A DNA stretch of 52,273 bases from assembly GCA_002350525.1 (NCBI GenBank), contig DEFA01000004.1, positions 49,766-102,038 on the forward strand, read 5' to 3'. Made by a program: the position numbers and the translations under genes. Every line of letters starts with the position of its first letter. The first letter of the stretch is position 1. This document shows positions 1 to 6,555 of this stretch, piece by piece. Under the pieces are notes generated by a model. It was not told the origin of the DNA and ran no database searches. It was given only the letters and a program-made list of their open reading frames with translations. Origin of the DNA: Lachnospiraceae bacterium UBA2864 (GTDB lineage Bacteria; Bacillota; Clostridia; Lachnospirales; Lachnospiraceae).

Positions 1-1337
1 GACTCAAGGAATATCTGTCCGTCTGTGATGGATATGATATTTGTCGGTATGTACGCCGATACGTCACCGGCCTGTGTCTCAACTATAGGGAGTGCCGTAA
101 TGCTGCCTCCACCAAGTTCATCAGAGAGTCTTGCCGATCTCTCAAGAAGTCTTGAATGAAGATAGAATACATCACCCGGATATGCCTCACGTCCCGGTGA
201 TCTCTCAAGCAGGAGGCTGAGTGCTCTGTATGCAATAGCATGCTTTGAAAGATCATCATAAACTATAAGAACGTCTTTGCCCTTATACATGAAGTACTCG
301 GCTATGGCACAGCCCGCATATGGTGCGATGTACTGAATAGGTGCCGAATCACTGGCTGTAGCGGCAACTACGATCGTATAGTCCATAGCTCCGTGCTTTG
401 TAAGGTTATCTACAAGCTGAGCTATACTTGATGCTTTCTGTCCGATGGCAACATATATACATACAACGCCGTTACCCTTCTGATTGAGGATAGTATCTAC
501 AGCGATTGCTGTCTTACCCGTCTGTCTGTCGCCGATTATGAGTTCTCTCTGTCCTCTACCGATAGGGAACATGGAGTCAATGGCAACGATACCCGTATTC
601 ATAGGTGTATCTACAGACTGTCTCATAACTATTCCCGGTGCCGGAGTCTCAATCGGTCTGTATCCGTCTGCGTTGATAGGTCCTTTTCCGTCAATAGGAT
701 TTCCGAGGGAATCGACTACTCTTCCGAGGAAATCTTCTCCGACAGGAACACCTGCTGTTTTCTTGGTACGTCTCACGCGGCTTCCTTCGGAAACATCATC
801 ATCGCTTCCGAACAGGATGATTCCGACCTCATCCGACTTAAGATCCTGTACCATTCCCTTAACACCTGAATCAAATACGACGATCTCTCCGTACTCAACC
901 GATTCAAGTCCCTTGGCAACAACTATTCCGTCACCAACCGAACGGACATGTCCCTCTTCCTCGGCTATCGCCTCAAGAGACCAGTCTTCGATAGAACTCT
1001 TGATAAGTGTCACGAGATCAGGTACATCTCCCGCAGATCTTGCGATATCATATCTTCCGCCGCCCGCAAGAGTTCCGCCTGTACGGATTCCCTCCATAAG
1101 GTCTCTGAACTGCGCAAAACGTCCCATCTCGGTCCAGTCATATATGTCATCACCGGCTACGAGTTTAAATCCCTTGCCGATAGTCTTGTCCACTTTATAT
1201 TCAAGATCAATCTCTCTGTTTTTATATTTTTTTGCCAGAAAGTCTTCGAATCCGCTTCTTTGCGCGTCCGATGGTTCAACTGCCGCATAGATATAGCACT
1301 TCAGGACCTTCTTTGCTTCATTAGGCTCCTGTGCCAT
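1..1337 (-). CDS. atpA: F1 ATP synthase delta(C-terminal domain)-alpha fusion subunit, 3' end cut by window edge
   Basis: The frame is open from an ATG at 1337 to the window edge (about 445 codons), with no stop or shift. Residues about 10-82 read as the C-terminal domain of the delta/OSCP subunit: the KVDKTIGKGFKLVAGD segment aligns with E. coli delta KIDKSVMAGVIIRAGD, followed by a GRF-F-DLM match to its GRLERLADVL end. From about residue 100 it is a normal alpha subunit: SVGDGIVVAKGLE, Walker A GDRQTGKT (near 500-525), and AYIPTNIISITDGQIFLES at the cut. An SD (AGGAGT, 1345-1350) lies 7 nt before the ATG, and the gene overlaps the atpF stop by 17 bp, so no room exists for a separate atpH. 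Alpha forms the non-catalytic nucleotide sites of F1. The delta N-terminal six-helix domain is absent. Alpha identity is certain; the delta match is by eye but strong. Confidence 0.93.
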   Translation of the reverse strand, partial: MAQEPNEAKKVLKCYIYAAVEPSDAQRSGFEDFLAKKYKNREIDLEYKVDKTIGKGFKLVAGDDIYDWTEMGRFAQFRDLMEGIRTGGTLAGGGRYDIARSAGDVPDLVTLIKSSIEDWSLEAIAEEEGHVRSVGDGIVVAKGLESVEYGEIVVFDSGVKGMVQDLKSDEVGIILFGSDDDVSEGSRVRRTKKTAGVPVGEDFLGRVVDSLGNPIDGKGPINADGYRPIETPAPGIVMRQSVDTPMNTGIVAIDSMFPIGRGQRELIIGDRQTGKTAIAVDTILNQKGNGVVCIYVAIGQKASSIAQLVDNLTKHGAMDYTIVVAATASDSAPIQYIAPYAGCAIAEYFMYKGKDVLIVYDDLSKHAIAYRALSLLLERSPGREAYPGDVFYLHSRLLERSARLSDELGGGSITALPIVETQAGDVSAYIPTNIISITDGQIFLE

Positions 1338-1815
1338 TTGTTGTACTCCTTTCGGCATTTGCAAGGAAGGCGTCAAATACCTCTGATGTGTTGCTTGACA
1401 GGATCATCTTAGATGCTGCATCTTCAACCATCTTTGTTATCTCACCCTTTGCACTTTCAAGAATCTCTTCTTTCTCTATCTCTGCGGTTTTCTTAGCAGC
1501 CGCAAGGATAGATTCAGCCTGAGCTCTGGCTTCCTCTTCGCTCTTTTCTCTTGCTGCGCTTATCTCAGCAGATACCTTCTTCTTAGTCTCGGCTATCTCA
1601 GCATCCGCACCGGAAAGCTTCTCTTTATATTCAGCTTCGAGTTTTTCAGCATTTTTCAGCTTTTCTTCTGCTTCATCATCCTGCTTTTTGTATTCCTCTA
1701 TACGGCTATCCATAAACTTTTTTACAGGTCCGTAAAGAAGAATATAAAGTCCCGTAAAAAGTATTACGAAGTTAAGAAGATGCAGGAGAATCTGTTGTAT
1801 ATCAATACCTAACAT
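1321..1815 (-). CDS. atpF: F0 ATP synthase subunit b
   Basis: A 164-residue b subunit of the peripheral stalk. One N-terminal membrane helix (about residues 8-28, LLHLLNFVILFTGLYILLYG) is followed by a long charged Glu/Lys/Ala coiled coil, as in the family. The ATG at 1815 (MLGIDIQQ) is preferred over an upstream TTG because AAAAGGAG sits 7 nt before it. The last 25 or so residues beyond the usual end of b (SNTSEVFDAFLANAERS...) form an extra tail. In ordinary operons atpH follows; here the next frame is the delta-alpha fusion, so the tail and the fused delta domain probably contact each other (inference). Confidence 0.95.
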   Translation of the reverse strand: MLGIDIQQILLHLLNFVILFTGLYILLYGPVKKFMDSRIEEYKKQDDEAEEKLKNAEKLEAEYKEKLSGADAEIAETKKKVSAEISAAREKSEEEARAQAESILAAAKKTAEIEKEEILESAKGEITKMVEDAASKMILSSNTSEVFDAFLANAERSTTNGTGA

Positions 1816-1846
1816 GGATATGCTCCTTTTCAAACATAATTTTATA

Positions 1847-1894
1847 TTCGCAATGATATTCGCAGCGTTATTCGCAATGATATTCGCAGCGTTA
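1847..1894. repeat. 24-bp tandem repeat, two copies
   Basis: Two exact head-to-tail copies of a 24-bp unit (1847-1870 and 1871-1894) beginning TTCGCAATGATATTCGC, followed by a third partial start (TTCGCT). It lies upstream of the atpF Shine-Dalgarno, in the mRNA between atpE and atpF. Confidence 0.9.
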
Positions 1895-2040
1895 TTCGCT
1901 GATTCCTCCGGCTTCGCCGTCGGTCGCAGCTTCGCTGCTTATAATCAGCGATGTCGGGCTTCCGCCCGCCCATGTACAAGAAACCTGTCACTCGCCCCAA
2001 GCAAGCTTGAGCGCGTGCCATCTTTCATGTACACGCTGCT
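1895..2040. repeat. hairpin-rich, GC-rich intergenic element between atpE and atpF
   Basis: This stretch has clearly higher GC than its surroundings and no credible gene. It holds several short perfect stems with TTC-type loops: CGGC-TTC-GCCG (1909-1919), GCAGC-TTC-GCTGC (1926-1938) and CGGGC-TTCC-GCCCG (1955-1968). Two direct copies of CATGTACA (1971-1978, 2026-2033) bracket a segment containing the palindrome CAAGCTTG (2002-2009). The make-up resembles a dispersed, REP-like intergenic element or a processed RNA. It lies inside the atp operon and could set the c:b expression ratio by acting as an RNA stability or pausing element (inference). Confidence 0.6.
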
Positions 2041-2049
2041 TCATTTTCG

Positions 2050-2442
2050 CTACATGACGAATATGATCAGAATCGCAACAATAAGTGCATATATGACAGC
2101 AGTCTCTATAAATACAAGTCCGAGCATGAGTGAAGTTCTGATATTACCTGCTGCTTCCGGCTGTCTTGCGATTGACTCTGAAGTCTTTGCGATTGACATA
2201 CCCATGGCAATTGCACCGGCACTTGCTGCAAGACCTACAACGATTGCTGCACCGATTGCCTTACTCTTTGTAGCCTCTGCCTCTGCGCTCACGGTAGCTT
2301 CTGCCTCTGCAGCTTCCGCTGATTCAACCGTAACAGTTTTCTTTGTTCCCTCAACCTTTGCAGGTGCCTTTACAAAACCTGAAAGAGCTGCTGCAAGAAG
2401 TATCATTATCAGTAATGCCGGTATTTTCTTAAAAAGTTTCAT
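2050..2442 (-). CDS. atpE: F0 ATP synthase subunit c with N-terminal signal peptide and linker
   Basis: 130 residues; ordinary c subunits have 70-90. The last 70 form the two-helix hairpin with the polar loop ARQPEA and the ion-binding Glu in VFIETAVIY. Before it lies MKLFKKIPALLIMILLAAAL, a typical signal peptide (Lys-rich start, hydrophobic core, small residues), then an Ala/Glu/Val linker (ESAEAAEAEATVSAEAEA). The ATG at 2442 is chosen because GGAGGA lies 8 nt upstream. The Gln that helps bind Na+ in Propionigenium/Ilyobacter c rings is a Met here when aligned on RQPE, and Ser66 is Thr, so proton coupling is more likely (inference). Neighbours: atpB upstream, atpF downstream across a 234-bp gap. 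Confidence 0.94.
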   Translation of the reverse strand: MKLFKKIPALLIMILLAAALSGFVKAPAKVEGTKKTVTVESAEAAEAEATVSAEAEATKSKAIGAAIVVGLAASAGAIAMGMSIAKTSESIARQPEAAGNIRTSLMLGLVFIETAVIYALIVAILIIFVM

Positions 2443-2468
2443 TTGTAAAATCCTCCATATATTAAACA

Positions 2469-3326
2469 TTATGCCGCAACCGCAGCATTATTATCTTTCT
2501 TTGATTTTTTATCTTTTTTCGGTTTCTTCTCACTCTTCTCGGAAACCTCACCGTAGAACACCGATGTAAGCATTGTAAGGACATATGTCTGAACAAGTGC
2601 ATGGATCAGTGTAAAAAGCACTCCCACTATGACCGGAAGTACAAAACTGAGTGTAATGTAGTAGTATACAAGCTCCGTTACGAGTGCTCCTGAAAGGAGT
2701 GCACCGAAAAGTCGGAAGCTCATGGATATAGGAAGTGAGAACTCTTTCAATGTAAGTCCCACACCTTTAAGCTTGTTGGCTGTTATTCCTCCCGTAAGTA
2801 TGATGAAGAATGACAGAACACCCATCTGTATCGCAGCATTGATATCCGCATGTGGTGCCGGAAGTGCTATGGAATGGCCTTTGGTTGTAACTGCCTGCAG
2901 CCCCAAAAGCTCAAACAATGTTCCGAGGCACACATAAGTTCCCGCTGTAAAGACATACGCTCCAAGGAACCTGTTCAGATGCGGGCTGTTTGTTTTTGCG
3001 AGATTATCAAAGAATCCCACCCACATTTCAAGCAGTGTCTGCATCTTTCCCGGTATCTTTTTAAACTTCGGAATCACAAATATTCTCAGTATAAGAGCGA
3101 ATACAAGTATCATGCATGTGACTGCATATGCCGATACTACTGAAGGATTAACTTCCATTCCGAAGAAATTAATCTTATTCGAATCATGGACAACCGCGTC
3201 TTTCATTACCTCCTTAACCGTCTCGGGCTTAGGCTCTCCGGTATTTGTAAGTATGATGCCTATGACAAGAAGCACACATACCAGCCCGGCGATAATGAGA
3301 GTCGTCGTCCTTTTTTTCTTACTCAA
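2469..3326 (-). CDS. atpB: F0 ATP synthase subunit a
   Basis: 285 residues, polytopic. The conserved helix with the essential Arg (ISMSFRLFGALLSGALV) and the C-terminal helix (ALVQTYVLTMLTSVFYGE) identify subunit a, which forms the ion half-channels against the c ring. The start is TTG at 3326, with AAAGGAG 9 nt upstream. After the last helix comes an unusually Lys-rich tail (SEKKPKKDKKSKKD) of about 25 residues, which would lie in the cytoplasm. The stop codon is 26 bp before atpE; the rhomboid gene ends 15 bp upstream. Confidence 0.96.
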   Translation of the reverse strand: MSKKKRTTTLIIAGLVCVLLVIGIILTNTGEPKPETVKEVMKDAVVHDSNKINFFGMEVNPSVVSAYAVTCMILVFALILRIFVIPKFKKIPGKMQTLLEMWVGFFDNLAKTNSPHLNRFLGAYVFTAGTYVCLGTLFELLGLQAVTTKGHSIALPAPHADINAAIQMGVLSFFIILTGGITANKLKGVGLTLKEFSLPISMSFRLFGALLSGALVTELVYYYITLSFVLPVIVGVLFTLIHALVQTYVLTMLTSVFYGEVSEKSEKKPKKDKKSKKDNNAAVAA

Positions 3327-3341
3327 TTACTCCGTCTCCTT

Positions 3342-3929
3342 TCAACCTTTATTTCGGGCACCTCCCGAGAGCAGACCACCGATTGCGGCACCGCACAGGC
3401 CTCCGACAATATGAGTCAGCTGGGAAATGTTGTCTTTCACTGTAACCATATTCCATATCTCGGAACCAAGATAGATGGCAATAATGAGGATCATGGTTAT
3501 AGGAATCTCTCCCCTTTTAAGATCTACCGCAGAAACAAGTACGATCATCATGAAGACAACTCCGCTTGCTCCGAGAAGTGCAGCATTCGGGAAGAATATT
3601 ATATTAACAAGTCCCGAAACAACCGCCGTAATACCGATTGCTTCAAGAAATGTACTGCTGCCGTATCTGTTTTCAAGTATCGGTCCGAGTAAGAGGAACA
3701 GCATCATGTTGTTGGCATAATGAGTGAAATCCGAATGTCCCAAAACATGGCCGAATAATCTTATAACAGCAAAAAAGCTTATCTTGGAACGATATACTTC
3801 AAAAAGGAGCTTTGTACTTGCCCCTGCGGTTATCTTTCCTATGATAAGCACTATCAGCGCAACCAGTGCAAATGTAAGTGTCACCGGTGCGTTATATGAA
3901 AATACTAACTTTCTCTTTCCTTCTGCCAT
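3342..3929 (-). CDS. rhomboid-family intramembrane serine protease, first gene of the atp operon
   Basis: 195 residues with about six membrane helices. Rhomboid motifs are present: HYANNMMLFLLLGP in the second helix region (the H-x3-N-like motif), the nucleophile Ser in GASGVVF and a late-helix His in QLTHIVGGLCGA. The enzyme would cleave membrane-embedded substrates. ATG 3929 is chosen because AGGGGGG lies 8 nt upstream; a longer frame upstream would run through two leader hairpins. It is 15 bp from atpB and shares the promoter at 4036-4064, taking the place where atpI usually stands. Its substrate is unknown; the signal-peptide-bearing c subunit next door is one candidate (speculation). Confidence 0.85.
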   Translation of the reverse strand: MAEGKRKLVFSYNAPVTLTFALVALIVLIIGKITAGASTKLLFEVYRSKISFFAVIRLFGHVLGHSDFTHYANNMMLFLLLGPILENRYGSSTFLEAIGITAVVSGLVNIIFFPNAALLGASGVVFMMIVLVSAVDLKRGEIPITMILIIAIYLGSEIWNMVTVKDNISQLTHIVGGLCGAAIGGLLSGGARNKG

Positions 3930-3975
3930 CTCGAAAGCCCCCCTTCTATGGCAACCGAACAGTCTTCCTGTCCGC

Positions 3976-4031
3976 ATGCACGTTTCCGTGCATTCAAAAG
4001 CGTGCCAAAAGACTGCCGTCTTTGGCACGCT
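3976..4031 (-). promoter_or_regulatory. two hairpins at the predicted 5' end of the atp mRNA
   Basis: A 14-15 bp stem (arms AGCGTGCCAAA / TTTGGCACGCT, one bulged A, 3999-4031) begins within about two bases of the transcription start predicted from the promoter at 4036-4064. A second stem ATGCACG-TTTC-CGTGCAT follows at 3976-3993. A 5'-terminal stem of this kind could protect the long atp mRNA from 5'-end-dependent decay. The first stem is followed by only four T in the direction of transcription, so it may alternatively act as a weak terminator for lon. Confidence 0.6.
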
Positions 4032-4035
4032 ACAT

Positions 4036-4064
4036 ATTATCGCACAATTAATATAAATTGTAAA
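4036..4064 (-). promoter_or_regulatory. sigma-A promoter of the atp operon
   Basis: -35 TTTACA (4059-4064) and -10 GATAAT (4036-4041) are separated by 17 bp, five of six matches each. The predicted start is near 4029, upstream of the rhomboid gene. Confidence 0.7.
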
Positions 4065-4108
4065 TCATCTATTATAATGACATACGGACAGCCTCATTGC
4101 CTCCATTA

Positions 4109-6385
4109 TCATACCAGCTTACAGCCCTCGAGCACCTCTTTAATCTTCTTTACAGGGATGATCTCAAGACTGTCTTTAACCTCTTCCGGCACCTCTTCAA
4201 GGTCTTCCTTGTTCTTCTCAGGAATATAAACTTTCTTTACTCCGGATCTCTGAGCAGCCATAAGTTTCTCCGGAAGTCCTCCGATAGGCATTACATTTCC
4301 TCTGAGAGATACTTCTCCGGTCATTCCGATAGCCGGATTAACCTTCTTACCCGTAAAGAGCGAAGTAAGTGCAGTTACAAGCGTGATTCCCGCTGAAGGA
4401 CCGTCCTTAGGAGTTGCACCTTCCGGTACATGTATATGAAGATCATGCTCGTTATCAAGCAGCTCTGTTTCCTTCGGAAACATTTCTTTCACAAGACTTA
4501 TGGCTATCTCGACAGATTCCTTCATGACATCTCCGAGCTGTCCTGTGATAATGGTCTTGCCGCTTCCCTTAACAAGCTTTGTCTCTATAAAGAGTATCTC
4601 TCCTCCGGCGGCAGTCCAGGCAAGTCCCGTGACTATTCCGGCAGGTGCTCCCTTTTCTATCATATCATGCTGGATACCCTTTGAACCGAGAAACTCTTTC
4701 AGCATAGCAGGAGTCACGGAGATTTTATCCGAATCACCCTTCACAAGTTTAACGGCCGCATATCTGCATACGCTGTCTATACGTTTCTTCAGGCCTCTGA
4801 CACCGGCCTCCATAGTATAGTTGGATATTATCTTCTTAATAGCCGTATCCGTTATGGAAAGCTGACGTCTTCTGATACCCATGGACTTGAGTGCCTTCGG
4901 TATAAGATGCTTCTTGGCTATTGAAAGCTTCTCTGTAGCTGTATATCCCTGGAAATCTATAACTTCCATACGGTTAAGCAGCGGCTCAGGTATAGTATCT
5001 ATGGTATTGGCTGTGCAGACAAAGAATACCTTTGACAGATCATAAGGAACATTCATATAGTGATCGGTAAAGGTTCCGTTCTGTTCCGGATCAAGCACTT
5101 CAAGGAGTGCAGATGCCGGATCTCCCGCAAAGTCCTTGGACAGCTTATCAACCTCATCAAGAACCACTACAGGATTTGCCGAACCGCTTCTCTTGATACC
5201 TTCCATGATACGTCCCGGCATTGCACCGATATATGTTCTTCTGTGACCTCTTATCTCAGCCTCATCCCTGATGCCTCCGAGACTTACTCTTACATATTTA
5301 CGTCCGAGTGCTTCGGCTATACTCTGACCTATACTTGTCTTACCTGTACCCGGCGCTCCGACAAAAAGAAGGATTGAACCTGCTTCCTTCGGATTAAGCG
5401 CCATCACGGCAAGCTGCTGGACTATTCTTTCCTTAACCTTTTTCAGTCCGTAATGATCTCTGTCTAAAATTTCTTCAGCCTGTTCAAGATCTATCGGAGC
5501 CTGCTCCTCAGTCTTCCAGCTGAGCGATGTAACAAAATCAAGGTAATCATAAAGCATGCCGTACTCGTGGCTGTTCTGTCCTTCCTGCTTCATACGGTTC
5601 AGAACCTTATCGGCCTCGGCACGAGCTTCACCGTTCATACCCGACTCTTCTATCTTCTTCTCGAATTTTCTTACATCGGATATACTCTCGGGATGCATCT
5701 CATCAAGTTCCTTCTGAAGGATCTCAATCTGCTTCTTTATGGCATCCTCTCTGTATATACTTTCGTTCTGTTCCTTCTGACGCTGCTCGGCACCGTTGGC
5801 AACATCCACGATCTCAAAAAACTCATATACGGCTTTTTCGATCAGAGCATATCTTTCCTTAACCGAATCAGTCTCAAGGAACTGGTATTTTTCCTCCCAG
5901 GTTACATTATAATAACCCGCGGTTGCGGATATCATCTCATTAAGATTCTTCCACTGAAGGATGGCGCCTCTTGCCCAAAGCCCCCACTGGTAAGCTGATA
6001 CGAACTTAAGGAAGGACTGCTTTAATCTGTCGAAGCATTCCTTTCTATCATCGGCATCCATATCATTTATCTCCGGACGCACTTCCGACTCGGACTCGAA
6101 CTGTCCTTCATCCGTTCTCTCAAATCTGAGAATATTTACTCTGTCGTAGGTTCTGACCTTTACATTGCCGTCTGAATCTATCGACTCAATCTTTGCTGCA
6201 ACTCCGATCGGATAAATATGTTCGGAGGTAATCTCTTCCCTATCTATATCATCACGGAGAAATGCGAAGATAAGCTTCTCTCCGTCATGGAGTTCCTCTA
6301 TCTCCCATCCTTCGATAACTTCTTTCTTAAAGTAAAATGTAACGTCAGGGAGCAGTACTGTGTCATATAATGGAATTGTTAGCAT
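4109..6385 (-). CDS. lon: ATP-dependent protease Lon
   Basis: 758 residues, slightly short for LonA (about 770-810). It has an N-terminal LON substrate domain (MLTIPLYDTVLLPDV), a coiled-coil region around residues 200-270, and an AAA+ module with Walker A GAPGTGKT (343-350) and Walker B VVVLDEVDKL. The C-terminal serine-lysine peptidase has DGPSAGITL (catalytic Ser) and a downstream Lys in the RSGVKKVYIPEKN region. It degrades misfolded and regulatory proteins in the cytoplasm. GAGGAGGG lies 6 nt before the ATG. A near-perfect CIRCE element overlaps the predicted start of transcription, so control by the heat-shock repressor HrcA is likely. Confidence 0.98.
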   Translation of the reverse strand: MLTIPLYDTVLLPDVTFYFKKEVIEGWEIEELHDGEKLIFAFLRDDIDREEITSEHIYPIGVAAKIESIDSDGNVKVRTYDRVNILRFERTDEGQFESESEVRPEINDMDADDRKECFDRLKQSFLKFVSAYQWGLWARGAILQWKNLNEMISATAGYYNVTWEEKYQFLETDSVKERYALIEKAVYEFFEIVDVANGAEQRQKEQNESIYREDAIKKQIEILQKELDEMHPESISDVRKFEKKIEESGMNGEARAEADKVLNRMKQEGQNSHEYGMLYDYLDFVTSLSWKTEEQAPIDLEQAEEILDRDHYGLKKVKERIVQQLAVMALNPKEAGSILLFVGAPGTGKTSIGQSIAEALGRKYVRVSLGGIRDEAEIRGHRRTYIGAMPGRIMEGIKRSGSANPVVVLDEVDKLSKDFAGDPASALLEVLDPEQNGTFTDHYMNVPYDLSKVFFVCTANTIDTIPEPLLNRMEVIDFQGYTATEKLSIAKKHLIPKALKSMGIRRRQLSITDTAIKKIISNYTMEAGVRGLKKRIDSVCRYAAVKLVKGDSDKISVTPAMLKEFLGSKGIQHDMIEKGAPAGIVTGLAWTAAGGEILFIETKLVKGSGKTIITGQLGDVMKESVEIAISLVKEMFPKETELLDNEHDLHIHVPEGATPKDGPSAGITLVTALTSLFTGKKVNPAIGMTGEVSLRGNVMPIGGLPEKLMAAQRSGVKKVYIPEKNKEDLEEVPEEVKDSLEIIPVKKIKEVLEGCKLV

Positions 6386-6408
6386 TTCATGCCCTCCTCA
6401 AAAATCTG

Positions 6409-6435
6409 TTAGCACTTCAGCCTAATGAGTGCTAA
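6409..6435 (-). promoter_or_regulatory. CIRCE operator (HrcA binding site) of lon
   Basis: On the minus strand it reads TTAGCACTC, nine bases, then AAGTGCTAA; the consensus is TTAGCACTC-N9-GAGTGCTAA, so 17 of 18 arm bases match. It lies just downstream of the -10 at 6440-6445 and 23 bp before the lon start, the usual CIRCE position. Confidence 0.92.
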
Positions 6436-6439
6436 TCAA

Positions 6440-6467
6440 ATGATATCACATTCTAACAAATTTGCAA
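6440..6467 (-). promoter_or_regulatory. sigma-A promoter of lon
   Basis: -35 TTGCAA (6462-6467), 16-bp spacer, -10 TATCAT (6440-6445). The start would fall in the first CIRCE arm. Confidence 0.7.
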
Positions 6468-6491
6468 GCGTAATATTTACATCCCCATATA

Positions 6492-6520
6492 TTTACAAAA
6501 ATGCTGTTTTAAGCTAAAAT
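6492..6520 (+). promoter_or_regulatory. sigma-A promoter of the tandem HD-GYP gene
   Basis: -35 TTTACA (6492-6497), 17-bp spacer, -10 TAAAAT (6515-6520); divergent from the lon promoter. Confidence 0.68.
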
Positions 6521-6555
6521 ATATATTAGGTTTTTAGGGTTTGGAGATAACTGTT

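Noticed and set aside
1..1337. Delta-alpha fusion as a sequencing or assembly artefact
   Set aside because: The frame is continuous, the SD precedes the delta part, and the delta part aligns only with the C-terminal domain, which a single-base error would not produce.
1847..1894. 24-bp repeats considered as CRISPR or iteron origin
   Set aside because: Only two adjacent copies, no spacers, no replication gene, and they lie inside the atp operon.
484..2569. Long plus-strand open frames of 150-268 codons opposite the atp genes
   Set aside because: They are antisense to genes with clear families, have Ser/Pro-rich biased composition, and lack convincing SD sequences.
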